Below are positions 26,985 through 37,387 of a stretch of 64,000 nt of DNA, piece by piece. The position numbers were made by a program, and so were the translations under genes. The first letter of the stretch is position 1; each line of letters starts with the position of its first letter. The notes below the pieces were generated by a model. That model was not told where the DNA came from. It saw only the letters and a program-made list of their open reading frames with translations, and did not search any database. This stretch comes from UBA2882 sp045542735. GTDB lineage: Bacteria; Bacillota; Clostridia; Lachnospirales; Lachnospiraceae. The stretch spans positions 1 to 64,000 of the forward strand of contig JAZQLQ010000008.1 in NCBI GenBank assembly GCA_045542735.1, written 5' to 3'.

Positions 26985-27018
26985 ACAAAAAATATCCCCC
27001 AAAATTTGGGGGATATTT
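26985..27018 (-). terminator. Rho-independent terminator of the pilus operon
   Basis: A perfect eleven-base stem (26990-27000 with 27008-27018), rich in G-C at the loop end, surrounds a seven-base loop. On the minus strand it is followed by a run of T. It lies 18 bases after the stop of the last pilus-operon gene. Confidence 0.9.
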
Positions 27019-27036
27019 CATAATCTTTTGTTTGGA

Positions 27037-30000
27037 TTAATCCAGTTTTAATAAGTCTTGTTTGATGATTGTGAACATGTCGTAGGCTGTACCTAAAGGT
27101 CTCACAATATCTTTTCCGGTGTCATCAATGGAGATGTATCCGGTATTTGCCTGAATGTAAATCTTTGCTGCTCCCATTTCTTCTATATAAGACATTGGTG
27201 CATAGAAGCCATACATTGTACCAACCTTCAACTGAGGATTGGTGCCATCAGATACGGTTGCTCTATCGCTTCTTCCGATCTTTTCTTCAAATGTAGCATT
27301 GTAAATATCAATCGGAATCTGGATAACTGTCACAACACTATTATCATTTAAAGTAATTTCTTCAACAATAGCTGTATACTCTTTTCGACCATCCTGAACG
27401 GTATATGCTGTACCTTTTGCAGCATTTACACCCAGATAGAAGACTACATCTGCAACCTTTTCACCTTTCACAAAGTTGGAATCGGTAATCTTGAAGTACG
27501 CTTTTGTCGCAATATCTGTGTCAATACCGGTTGCTGTATTGGGATTTACAAACTTATACAGATAATCCTGTGTTTCATCATCATAGATGATGGAAGAATC
27601 AATCTGATTCTGTCCGGTTATATTGCCGTCATAAGGAACTGCAATACTATCTAATTTACCGTCATTTACATCCGGTGTTTCATAGTAATTTACAATCGGA
27701 TCAGAGAATCCTGCTTCGTATGCAGCAAGCAAGGTGTTAACAAATAACTGTGCTTCTCCTGCTGTCACACTACTGCCATATCCGCCAAGACCCATGTATG
27801 TAACATTACCATAGTTATAAATATAGTAATTATTGATACCGTCACCCGGTGTCTCTACATAGATGTTACCTGTACCACCACCACGGGAAGCACGTGCATC
27901 AGAAAATGTCTGGGTCTGTGAACTTGTGGCAGACAACGTGAACCATGCGATAGCATCAGAATGATTGTCATTATCTGCATCGGTATCTAAATCTAACTGT
28001 AAGTCCTGTGCATGTGACAAACGAATCAATGTATGATCTGAGATTACATACGGGAAGTTAGTAATCTGACCTTCATTCATCTTATCAACATACATAAACT
28101 CTTGATTGTGACCACTATATTGTTTGTAGTAAGAATTTGTCGTCTCACTATTATAATATGTAGGTGTAGCCGCACCATCTCTGTATCTGCTACGGATAAT
28201 GGTATTGGTAATCGCCTTGGGCACGGGATTCATGGTTCCTCTGTCGGAGCCAACCACATAACCGATTGCTTCATTAGAAAGTTCTCTACGTGTTGCGTAT
28301 GCCGTATAGCCTGCTTCGCCGTGTGCATAAGCCACGCTCTTATCTAAACTTGCATATAATGCATTATAATAACCATAGCGGTCTACACCGGTAAGTCCTG
28401 CCAAATCAGTATTGACATCCTCTTTTACCACACTATTACTGGTTAATACCGGTTTGCCTGCTTCAATATATGCCTGAATTGCACCTGCAGAAGTTGCATT
28501 CAATTCTTCCATGCTATTACCAAAGCCCAGAATCACCATATTTACATTCATGGGATCTTCTTCTAATGCAGTAATGGTTGCCGGGAATATATTTGTTTCA
28601 CTTCTCTGGAACTTACTGAAATAATTCAAATAATATGCATCAACCGTACTGAAGGAATTTACCGAAGTACCAGCCATATAAGCTGCCAAATCTGCTTCAA
28701 ACTGCGCTGTTGTAATGGTACGGATATTAATCTCATACTGATCCAATACAACCGGTGCATATAAGAACTTACCAAGTGCACTGCTATCATCAACCTGCTC
28801 CAAATTGATAGCTGAAGCGTCTGCATCTGTAATCTGTAAAATATTCAGGACACGTCTATTCATTGGCTTGATTGCTGTGTATCCGGTAGCCTGAGTGTAT
28901 ACACCCGCATCGGTCGACTTCGCTACCTTAATGCACCAATTAATGATACCACCCTCATCAGAAGGAACCTGTCTTGATAATTCATAGGATACACCTGCAT
29001 ACAAGTTATAGGTTGTCACTCCATCTACAGTTGTAGAGAAAGCATCCGAACCGTTTGATAAATCACGAATCTTAATATCGGTTTTTTCTTCAGACTCACC
29101 AAATCTACCGTCTGCGTTCACATCCTCATAGAAATGAATGCTATAGGTCTGACCTAATGCCGCATCTACTTCAGAGTTTGCAATGGAGAACTCATATCTT
29201 AAATAATATTTACCGTCACTTTCTTTTTCCAAATAGGTAGCATTTGCTGCTGCACCTGTGGAATCCGTAAAGTAAGTATACTGACTGGGTACTTTCTGCA
29301 TATCCAGTTTCAAACGGCTTCTACCCAAGAAAGATGTAATGGACATTTTTGCTCCGGGAAGATTTGCAAGATCATACTCACTTACCAAATTACCTTTATA
29401 AGCGATACCTGCGCCACTGACTGTATTAGAATAAGCCGCATTGGCCGGATCATAAGCCCTTCCTCTACCATATGCTAACAATTCATATAAATTGGATGAA
29501 GAATCTACTCTACCATGGTCTATAATGCCATTACCCATAACTTCTGTAGGATTAATCTTAGTGGCACCACCTACCGGCGCCATTAATTCTTCACCTACAA
29601 CAATCAATGCACCACTATCCAAGAAATGCTTCAACTCTTTTAATTTAGCCTCTGTCAAATCTCTGGATGAATATCTGAGACCTGCTGTTGTCTCTTTATC
29701 ACCCAGATTATAGTAAATCATACCATCCATGGATGTATCATTATACTGCGCCGGAATCTCCACATCAAAAGCAAACGCCTGATTGGCAAAATCATATGTA
29801 GCACCGGTCTTTTTGTAATAATGTGCACTCCACTCATCACCAATATAAACAATATCATAGTTAGACAACAAATCTTCCTGACGGGTATTAAACTCGTCTA
29901 TGGTCATACTGGTAAATGTAATATATTCCTGTCTGCCGCCCTTGGTCATTTCCTCACCAAAAACAGTTTTAATAAATTCATCACGGGCAAGCTGGGCTGC

Positions 30001-31791
30001 CTGGGGACTTAAGCCATAAGCGACTGACTCATTATATAAGTTGAACCGGAACTGGTTGGTAGGCTGAATTTCCAATACGGAATACTGGGATTTAATCGCA
30101 CCTAAATCTTCCCCTCTATAGGACAAAATATACTGAATAGCTAATGCAGGGGTTACTACACCTTCTGCCACATGACCAATCTGTGTATTGTTGTTATTTA
30201 ACTTGATATATGCCAATACACTGGTAAAGCCCTGTGTCGCTGCTGCTGCAGAGTAGGCACTCTTCATATCACCATTGGCAAAATTATCTCTTGCATCCAC
30301 CTGCTCATGCTTCAACTGGGAATCCTGGAAATCCCCCCAATGGTGGTCATATACATAAATATTGTTAATTGCAAAGTTGCCGTTGTATCCTACATACATA
30401 CCGGATGCCAACTCTGTATATAATGCTGCATCTGCCAATGCTGCAGCAGCATCAGTCATTTCACCGGTCTCATCATCAAATGCATCGTGAAGACTGGGAA
30501 CAGATGTCTGATCTTCTCTCCATGTCAACATTGCCAATTTATCAATATTGGTAGTAGCTGCACCTGAGAAGGACAAATAGTCCATCATAATCGCCTGATA
30601 TTTGGTCACGGTTGCACCGGTAGATGTAGTAGCAGAGTATCCCTGGGTTGTACGGTTATACAACGCCTGAACTACATCTGCACCAAGATCCTGGCCTGCA
30701 GTAGCATATTGCTCACTGGTACCGGAAATATATACCAAATCCGCCGCTTCAATATCCGCTGCTGTAACATTATTTGCAGGAACGATACGATAGGTAATAT
30801 TAGTATTAACTGTCGCATCACCTAAAATATACTCTCTAAACCAGTTACCACTCTTGAACCAACCATTGCTGGGCTCACGGTTTGCCAGATACTTATACTG
30901 TGTAGCAGAGAAGCCCTGGTAAATATCAGACTGGTTTACTACATAAACGAACTTTAAGTTACCGGTTCCGTTTACACGCTCTACTGCTTCCGGAAGACCG
31001 GTTGCGGTTTCAATACGACGGTAACCGTAAATTTCTTTGCCGTCTGCATCTTCACCCAGACCATCACCAATAATTTCCTGATCAATTCCGTTTTCACTGA
31101 TAATGCTCTTACCAGCTTCAAACTGTACTTTCTCATAAAAATATTTAGACTCTAATTTATCTAAAAATTGAGTACCATCCTGTGTACGCAACAACTCTGT
31201 CGGTGTTGCACCGTCACCTAAAACATAACCTGTTTTTAAGAGATAATTAGTGCTATTGCTTGCATCTGTCTCATAATGACCATATACCAAATCAGTAGAG
31301 GTGCTGGGTAAGTCAATATAACCACCCTGCTCTGTACGATAAGCAAATGTCGCCCAGTTTACAGTATAAATAGGATTTTCAGATACACCATTGGTTGCAA
31401 CAGTATCAAGACCTAAGTACTTGATCATACCATATTTACGCATCTGAACCAAGATATTTACGTGGGTATCATCATTATTATCACTGTCCACGCCATATCT
31501 GGTACCTAAGGTTGCATCAGATGCTCTTCTGTAACCCTGATTAGCATTACCGGTACCCAATCCCTGTCCGGTATTGGGAATAAAATAACCAATCTCACCC
31601 TGATCTGCAGATGGTACAATTTCTAAAACAGTAATTCCTGAAGAATAGTCTACAATCGGCTGGAAAATATTCTGCTTCGCTTCAACCTCGACAGTCTTTG
31701 TGCTTAAATCTATTGTCAGGATGCCCGCTATCAATGTTAAGGCAATCGCCGCAAATATGAACTTTCTCTTTCCTTTAAAAAACTTTTTCAT
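27037..31791 (-). CDS. Giant exported protein of the pilus locus (DUF5057-like)
   Basis: The 1584-residue protein begins with a basic stretch and one hydrophobic helix (about 10-28), so it is exported or membrane-anchored. I see three internal modules. Each starts with a VLxI strand (VLEIVPS at 55, VLEIQPTN at 572, VLNILQITDA at 981) and continues to a Rossmann-like strand (DLVYISG at 351, YDIVYIGDE at 645, MVILGFGNS at 1085). In modules 2 and 3 a helix and a second strand of the type LDSGALIVVG follow (about 724 and 1111). A canonical EF-hand-like loop DVNADGRFGESE lies at 890-901. The segment NVTYMGLGGYG near 1329 and overall style suggest DUF5057, from memory only. It has one Cys and no LPXTG. 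As the last gene of the pilus operon it may be a tip-associated or surface protein; that is inference. Confidence 0.7.
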   Translation of the reverse strand: MKKFFKGKRKFIFAAIALTLIAGILTIDLSTKTVEVEAKQNIFQPIVDYSSGITVLEIVPSADQGEIGYFIPNTGQGLGTGNANQGYRRASDATLGTRYGVDSDNNDDTHVNILVQMRKYGMIKYLGLDTVATNGVSENPIYTVNWATFAYRTEQGGYIDLPSTSTDLVYGHYETDASNSTNYLLKTGYVLGDGATPTELLRTQDGTQFLDKLESKYFYEKVQFEAGKSIISENGIDQEIIGDGLGEDADGKEIYGYRRIETATGLPEAVERVNGTGNLKFVYVVNQSDIYQGFSATQYKYLANREPSNGWFKSGNWFREYILGDATVNTNITYRIVPANNVTAADIEAADLVYISGTSEQYATAGQDLGADVVQALYNRTTQGYSATTSTGATVTKYQAIMMDYLSFSGAATTNIDKLAMLTWREDQTSVPSLHDAFDDETGEMTDAAAALADAALYTELASGMYVGYNGNFAINNIYVYDHHWGDFQDSQLKHEQVDARDNFANGDMKSAYSAAAATQGFTSVLAYIKLNNNNTQIGHVAEGVVTPALAIQYILSYRGEDLGAIKSQYSVLEIQPTNQFRFNLYNESVAYGLSPQAAQLARDEFIKTVFGEEMTKGGRQEYITFTSMTIDEFNTRQEDLLSNYDIVYIGDEWSAHYYKKTGATYDFANQAFAFDVEIPAQYNDTSMDGMIYYNLGDKETTAGLRYSSRDLTEAKLKELKHFLDSGALIVVGEELMAPVGGATKINPTEVMGNGIIDHGRVDSSSNLYELLAYGRGRAYDPANAAYSNTVSGAGIAYKGNLVSEYDLANLPGAKMSITSFLGRSRLKLDMQKVPSQYTYFTDSTGAAANATYLEKESDGKYYLRYEFSIANSEVDAALGQTYSIHFYEDVNADGRFGESEEKTDIKIRDLSNGSDAFSTTVDGVTTYNLYAGVSYELSRQVPSDEGGIINWCIKVAKSTDAGVYTQATGYTAIKPMNRRVLNILQITDADASAINLEQVDDSSALGKFLYAPVVLDQYEINIRTITTAQFEADLAAYMAGTSVNSFSTVDAYYLNYFSKFQRSETNIFPATITALEEDPMNVNMVILGFGNSMEELNATSAGAIQAYIEAGKPVLTSNSVVKEDVNTDLAGLTGVDRYGYYNALYASLDKSVAYAHGEAGYTAYATRRELSNEAIGYVVGSDRGTMNPVPKAITNTIIRSRYRDGAATPTYYNSETTNSYYKQYSGHNQEFMYVDKMNEGQITNFPYVISDHTLIRLSHAQDLQLDLDTDADNDNHSDAIAWFTLSATSSQTQTFSDARASRGGGTGNIYVETPGDGINNYYIYNYGNVTYMGLGGYGSSVTAGEAQLFVNTLLAAYEAGFSDPIVNYYETPDVNDGKLDSIAVPYDGNITGQNQIDSSIIYDDETQDYLYKFVNPNTATGIDTDIATKAYFKITDSNFVKGEKVADVVFYLGVNAAKGTAYTVQDGRKEYTAIVEEITLNDNSVVTVIQIPIDIYNATFEEKIGRSDRATVSDGTNPQLKVGTMYGFYAPMSYIEEMGAAKIYIQANTGYISIDDTGKDIVRPLGTAYDMFTIIKQDLLKLD

Positions 31792-31826
31792 ATTTCTTCT
31801 CCTACATCCTCAGGATTACCACATCA

Positions 31827-34211
31827 TTACTGTTTCTGCCAATAATGATAGGTTTTATTGTAATAATACTTTGTTCCGCCATAGCTCAACTGATATACAC
31901 TATTTCCGTTTACGTTTACTACAGAAATTGTGGCATCAATATTGCTGGGAGCTATATCTTTACAAGATACTGTTGTGTCACTACCTGCAGTAATTGTCCA
32001 AGCGCCTTCATTGGGACCGGGTACATATACATTGGTATCTTCTACATTTGCTACATATACCTTGTATCCAATATGAGCTTCGCCATATAAATCACTGTTA
32101 TTTCCGTTTGACTGCATGTAATTTAACAAACGGTACATGGCATCAACGGTAATCTTCACATCCGTTGCTCCAACCTGTCTGTTTGCACTGCTTGTTTTGG
32201 ATGTAATTCTAACTACACCATCTTTTACCAGACTCTGTCTGGTACCAAGCGCTCCACGATAATCTGCCGCTAAGTAGTTGCTCAAATCAAGCATACCATA
32301 CTGGTTAGCATTTACGTTCTGATCGTCAAAATAAACACCAATCAAGTTTTTCTGTGTAATGTTATATCCGGTTGTAATAAACGGGATATCTACTGCTCCA
32401 CCATAAGGGATAACAATAGAACTTCCATCTGTATAACCCTGATTGGTCATAATGGATGTGCCTTCCAATTCCAGCTTTAATACTGCATTGACTGTATCCT
32501 CCTGACCATTGTCTTTACGGATATAGCGTAAGGTACAAGGCATATCAACCGTTGCTGTCTTGTAGTAGTTAATCAACTGATAGGAAGACTGATATTTATA
32601 ATCTTCGTAGTTCAAATATACCTTTAATCTACCGTCAACCACTTTTACTTCAAATAAGTCAGCGGAAGTACCGTCCCATCCGGGAACGTTCTGTACATAC
32701 AGGTTTTCAATACCTATGATTTCCTGTAAATTTCCACCCTGACCTGTTTTATCGGGATATTTCTCAAAATAAGAGAAAATGTCAATCTCGACACCACGGC
32801 AGGCATCATCGGGATATTCCGGTTCCGGAGGAGTGTAAATATCAAACTCATAAGTACCGGACCACTCTGTATCGAACTGTGAAGTTGCTGTCACTACAAA
32901 ATGATAGGTTTCATCCGGTCTTTCACCAATCTGAATATACGCAGATGTACGGGATGAATTGAGTGTTGCTATATTTGCAGGACAATCCTTCAATGTAAGG
33001 TCATTATCTGTATAATACTGCAATGTCCATGTAACATATTTCTCAGCATTATCCAAATGCCATCCGTCTACCAAACCATTTACCATAACAGTAGAATTGG
33101 TCGGAGCTTCACCATTTACAATACCCATTCTGGGAGTAACGGTGACATTCTGTACTTTTTTGAAATATACCATTGCAGAAGCAGTCAACTTTTCTCCTGC
33201 CTTATTGGGTATATTACTCTGTACGGTTACACGGAAACTGGAACCGGGCAAACTGCTCAAATCGTAGTCATCCGGTAACGATATTGTTGCCATCGAACCA
33301 GTCGGTGCCGGATCAGGAAACGCATACTCATATCCGCTATCCATAGACCATGTAAACAAGTTACTCATACTGGTCAGATTGCTGGCTTTATAACTTACAT
33401 TAAAGTTTAAGTTACGATCTGCAAGTGTATACAAATCAGGATTTTCTTTACCTTTAATGGTAACAAATAAGTCGGGAGACATTACCAATTTATCAATTGA
33501 TGTCTTACGATCCTGTTTCTCAGTAACCACTTCATTTACTGTTACCTGATTACGTAAATTAACCTGATATACACCTGAATAAGAACGGTTACCCTTTTTA
33601 TAAGTCATACTAAAAGTAACAATATTTTCTTTACCCTTACCATTTACACGGCTTAAATCAACAGAAAACTCTGTTACGTTTTCAGCTAAAAGTTCTGCAT
33701 TTGCTAAATCAAAGGAACCTGTATACTGTCCCGTTGTAGGATCTGCAGTTCTCTCAACATAATATAATTTGTCATCTTCTGCATTGATAATTAAGAACTG
33801 ATAATCACAGTTATCAATCTCTAATGTCTTTCCGTCATCAGGATCTGCCTTAATACCACTGTCATCAGCAGCCGGTGCGGGATCTGCTGCTTCTCCGCCT
33901 TCCTCTTCTGCCTCACCTTCACCTTCACCTGAGTTGAAAGCATCCGGAATCTGATCTGATACAGACTCGTCATAACGGATATTGACTTCACAGTCAATAA
34001 TCAAGTCACTGATAGTATTCGCTACCAATTGTGCTTCCATCTGAATATCTGCATCCGCACTCGTTCTTTCGTAAAAGCGGCTGCTGGTCATCATAAAAGA
34101 ATAAACAACGACAACAATTATGGATAAAATTGCTGTTGCTATCAATAATTCCACAATGGTAAAACCACCATTATTCATTTTCTTTCTTTTTGCAAAAAAA
34201 TCCTTAATCAT
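31827..34211 (-). CDS. Very large minor prepilin (PilW/PilJ-like)
   Basis: The protein has a class III prepilin signal: a basic leader, cleavage expected after Gly16, then FTIVELLIATAIL with Glu21 at +5. The mature protein would be about 778 residues, several times the size of an ordinary minor pilin. After the helix is an acidic, Gly/Glu/Ala-rich linker (about 93-130). A long beta-rich region follows, with Ig-like repeats suggested by the segments near VTVTPRMGIVNG and ITVDAMY. It lies between a small minor pilin and the giant exported protein. The beta-rich part could be an adhesive domain at the pilus tip; this is inference. Confidence 0.8.
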   Translation of the reverse strand: MIKDFFAKRKKMNNGGFTIVELLIATAILSIIVVVVYSFMMTSSRFYERTSADADIQMEAQLVANTISDLIIDCEVNIRYDESVSDQIPDAFNSGEGEGEAEEEGGEAADPAPAADDSGIKADPDDGKTLEIDNCDYQFLIINAEDDKLYYVERTADPTTGQYTGSFDLANAELLAENVTEFSVDLSRVNGKGKENIVTFSMTYKKGNRSYSGVYQVNLRNQVTVNEVVTEKQDRKTSIDKLVMSPDLFVTIKGKENPDLYTLADRNLNFNVSYKASNLTSMSNLFTWSMDSGYEYAFPDPAPTGSMATISLPDDYDLSSLPGSSFRVTVQSNIPNKAGEKLTASAMVYFKKVQNVTVTPRMGIVNGEAPTNSTVMVNGLVDGWHLDNAEKYVTWTLQYYTDNDLTLKDCPANIATLNSSRTSAYIQIGERPDETYHFVVTATSQFDTEWSGTYEFDIYTPPEPEYPDDACRGVEIDIFSYFEKYPDKTGQGGNLQEIIGIENLYVQNVPGWDGTSADLFEVKVVDGRLKVYLNYEDYKYQSSYQLINYYKTATVDMPCTLRYIRKDNGQEDTVNAVLKLELEGTSIMTNQGYTDGSSIVIPYGGAVDIPFITTGYNITQKNLIGVYFDDQNVNANQYGMLDLSNYLAADYRGALGTRQSLVKDGVVRITSKTSSANRQVGATDVKITVDAMYRLLNYMQSNGNNSDLYGEAHIGYKVYVANVEDTNVYVPGPNEGAWTITAGSDTTVSCKDIAPSNIDATISVVNVNGNSVYQLSYGGTKYYYNKTYHYWQKQ

Positions 34212-34240
34212 ACGACCTCCAACATACCGTTTTTGTCATT

Positions 34241-34873
34241 CTACTCGTAAATTGCACTACCGGTCTTAATCTTACCGGTGCTTGCATACATATACACCGG
34301 ATAATAGAACTTACCGGACACTGCATACATACTCAAATTAACATTACCACTTGCATCCTTTAAGAATCCACCGGTTGCACGGTTAAATGCAACTCTATAA
34401 CCATTATCCTTAATTTCTGTTGCAATATCATCTGTAATCTTAGCCTTGTTTAAATTTTTAGGTAACCCTCCAATGGTATAGCTCACATCTAACGAAGTAT
34501 ATCCATTTACCGTACTCTGACTAACAGGCTGATTGGACGGTCCCATATAAATAGTAACACCCCTCTTACTGATTTTCTTAATATCAGTAATTTCATTGTT
34601 TACAACAACTGCATAATAATTGCACTTATCAGAACCATTTCTAAAAAACGCTAAATACGTCTCTGTATCAGCTGTGGTAGTGCCTCCTGCTGATTTACTG
34701 AGCGTAATTAATCTGCCATTCTCTAAACTGGCATAAATCATCTGTCTGCACTCTTTTGCATTGTATTTCTTTACCAATCCCAGATTGGCACCGATGGCAC
34801 CAATCAAGATAGCCAGGATAGCAATAACAATAATTAATTCTACTAATGAAAAACCTTTATTGTTTTCTTTCAT
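34241..34873 (-). CDS. Minor type IV prepilin
   Basis: This 210-residue protein has the prepilin signal MKENNKG followed by FSLVELIIVIAILAILIG, with cleavage expected after Gly7 and Glu12 at +5. The rest is a globular, beta-rich domain of about 170 residues. Its leader and helix are almost identical to those of the major pilin at 42417-42806. AGGAGGAGCGTA precedes the ATG. It lies 15 bp after the large PilX/GspK-like gene. Confidence 0.87.
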   Translation of the reverse strand: MKENNKGFSLVELIIVIAILAILIGAIGANLGLVKKYNAKECRQMIYASLENGRLITLSKSAGGTTTADTETYLAFFRNGSDKCNYYAVVVNNEITDIKKISKRGVTIYMGPSNQPVSQSTVNGYTSLDVSYTIGGLPKNLNKAKITDDIATEIKDNGYRVAFNRATGGFLKDASGNVNLSMYAVSGKFYYPVYMYASTGKIKTGSAIYE

Positions 34874-34888
34874 TACGCTCCTCCTGTC

Positions 34889-37369
34889 TTACTGCTTATT
34901 CCAATTCTGGAATTTAACCAAATCAGATGCTGTAACAACATCTGTGTTCATGGAATCTTTTGCCGCTTCAATGATGCCTGCATCACTGCCGTTGATAACA
35001 TCCACATACGCTGCACCATTTATAATAGCTTCAAACACATATCTATCCTCATCATTCTTAAGTATTAATGCTTTCTTTACTTTTGTAGAATCATAAGAAA
35101 TTGTTGTACATCCTTGAGCAATCCGGATTTCTCCGCCGGAAATAATCAATCCGCTATACTCTCTCGCTGTTACAACTACATCACCACGTGCAATCACAAG
35201 TGCACATTTTTCAGCAATTTCATCTGTAACTTCAAAAGCCTCATAACCGCCGTCGTTATTTACCAGAATAGCCCGCAGGGAATCATCTTCATTCTTAAAT
35301 ACTTTGAAATGACCATCTGATACCAAATTGCCAAAATCTTCATCTTTAATCACAATATTATCAAACACACTGCTCTTTAACTGCTGGGAAGATAAACCTG
35401 CAGATGTATTCATTAAATATTTGGATAATCCGGTATATTGAATCAAATACTCTTCTGCTCTATCTGCCTGTTCTTCCGCAATAGAAATATCTTCTTCCAG
35501 TGTATCTTCTTTCATATATACGGCAGTACCACCATTTCTGTACAACATATTACCAGCTATACTCAGCGGATATGTGCTACTACCCAGTGAACTATTCCAT
35601 GTAAAACTTCTTACATAAGATCTAAAGTAACGATCAAAAGCTTCTTGATCCGCTTCATAGTAATCACGGAAGAATTTGTTTGCCATATCCTGATTTTCAA
35701 AATCCAAATAGAAATATACCAAAATACTTCCATTGATTCTGCGGAATACCGGTACATAGGAAGCACCATAACTGTTTGCTGTGTCGCCAACTTTATTCAT
35801 GATAACATCTAATCGAACCGGTGTGTAAACTAACTCATCTGTATATTGGATTTCACCATCTACAAATACTGTACTGCCATCTTCTCTTGTCATAGGAACA
35901 AAGGTATTATACAGTTTATTATACTCTTCAATTGTCATAGGGTTTTTGGCCAGTATCTGTACATCGCCTTCATAACCCATACATTCTACAGGTACCATGT
36001 ACATCAACTGATCGCTTTTAACACCAAGAGACTGACCCATCAAAACATCTGTATTTTCATCATTTCGTTCTACTTCGTCTTCGTCCCTGGTACCTTCAGC
36101 AATTTCTTCATCAACACGCTCATAGTACTCTTCTAAATCTTCTTCAATATAATCATCTTCCAGTTCATTTGCATTGTAATGCATGCCACCGACATGAGCC
36201 GAACCTGCCAACCACAAACTTTCCAATCCGGCAAAGTCTAACGTAGTATGTGCACCATTAATCAAAATTGCACTACTATTCTCTGCCGATACATCAGCAT
36301 TGCCATAACCACTATAGCCACCGCCTAACGTAACTCTTGGGTATAAGCCATCGGTAGTTAAGTCATCTCTTACAAAACAACTGGACTGCAAATTCATATA
36401 TGCAGACTCTACATAAATATCTTCTGTCCATAAGGAATACGCGTCAGACACGTCGATACTTTGAGATGCCGGAGGATTGGTTCCTCTTCTGTATCCGTTC
36501 ATCGCATTAACACTTGCTGCGGTCAAAGTATAAACTACCGTATCACTGTCATCTTCATTTCTGACAAACTTCATGTATCCATCACCATTGACATAGATAC
36601 CATCATCACCACCAAAAACATTTCCATCGATGGTAACTGCTGCAGGCGCAAGAATTGTATTGTTTTTACCAACACCTGTAGTAAGTTTATCTGCCGCTAC
36701 CAGTGAATAATTCTCAATCTGCGGCACATCCTGTATGCTATTAAAGGTAAGTTCCGGTGTTTCAATTGCGATATCGGTTTCAATGATAGAAACATAACCA
36801 TCACTGTTCTTATAAGAAAGTTTGACATCAGCCAATATCAATACGCCTTCATTTAAGTACGCATCACCATATGTAACATTAACGCCACCAACGTTTACCG
36901 TACCTGTACCTTCAATTGTTGTATTGGATGCATAGGGCTCCTGCAAGTATGATAATAAGTGATCAACACTGTACTTCATCTCATTGGGATTAGCTGCATC
37001 CACATAAACATTCATGATTTCCAATTTATCATTCAATGCATCTCTGTATAATGTCTCAAAAATTGCCTGCTGATTGGTTGCAGTATCTTCATAATGCTCT
37101 TTCATTACGGTCGAATATGATTCCTGCAACACATCGGAAACATCTCTGGCAATACCTGCCTGAATCTCATTTAATGCTGTTTCTGCAGTATAAAAGTTAT
37201 CTTTTGCTGCACGGTCAGTACTCTTCATTAAATAATTGTAATAAACCATATATACCAACATAGCAATCAACATTCCAACAAACGCCAAAGCTAAAATAAC
37301 CAGTACAATGGTCGAACCTTCATTATTCAATTTCTTTCTTTTTAACTTTTCTCTCCATGCAGTTATCAT
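34889..37369 (-). CDS. Very large PilX/GspK-like prepilin lacking Glu5
   Basis: The 826-residue protein starts with a basic leader ending NNEG, then STIVLVILALAFVGML. If cleaved after Gly18, position +5 is Leu23, not the usual Glu. Absence of Glu5 is a hallmark of GspK/PilX-type tip pseudopilins. The long body contains an N-terminal helical region, beta-rich stretches and a strongly acidic segment (about 400-440). The order PilV-, PilX-, pilin- and PilW-like matches minor pilin sets that prime pilus assembly. Its size is several times that of known PilX or GspK proteins. Homology beyond the N-terminus was not recognised. Confidence 0.78.
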   Translation of the reverse strand: MITAWREKLKRKKLNNEGSTIVLVILALAFVGMLIAMLVYMVYYNYLMKSTDRAAKDNFYTAETALNEIQAGIARDVSDVLQESYSTVMKEHYEDTATNQQAIFETLYRDALNDKLEIMNVYVDAANPNEMKYSVDHLLSYLQEPYASNTTIEGTGTVNVGGVNVTYGDAYLNEGVLILADVKLSYKNSDGYVSIIETDIAIETPELTFNSIQDVPQIENYSLVAADKLTTGVGKNNTILAPAAVTIDGNVFGGDDGIYVNGDGYMKFVRNEDDSDTVVYTLTAASVNAMNGYRRGTNPPASQSIDVSDAYSLWTEDIYVESAYMNLQSSCFVRDDLTTDGLYPRVTLGGGYSGYGNADVSAENSSAILINGAHTTLDFAGLESLWLAGSAHVGGMHYNANELEDDYIEEDLEEYYERVDEEIAEGTRDEDEVERNDENTDVLMGQSLGVKSDQLMYMVPVECMGYEGDVQILAKNPMTIEEYNKLYNTFVPMTREDGSTVFVDGEIQYTDELVYTPVRLDVIMNKVGDTANSYGASYVPVFRRINGSILVYFYLDFENQDMANKFFRDYYEADQEAFDRYFRSYVRSFTWNSSLGSSTYPLSIAGNMLYRNGGTAVYMKEDTLEEDISIAEEQADRAEEYLIQYTGLSKYLMNTSAGLSSQQLKSSVFDNIVIKDEDFGNLVSDGHFKVFKNEDDSLRAILVNNDGGYEAFEVTDEIAEKCALVIARGDVVVTAREYSGLIISGGEIRIAQGCTTISYDSTKVKKALILKNDEDRYVFEAIINGAAYVDVINGSDAGIIEAAKDSMNTDVVTASDLVKFQNWNKQ

Positions 37370-37387
37370 AATGATAATTTTCCTTTC

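Noticed and set aside
26978..26992. CodY-box-like sequence (12 of 15) upstream of topA
   Set aside because: The matching A-run is the T-tract of the pilus-operon terminator and the adjacent bases are AT-rich, so the match is likely coincidental.
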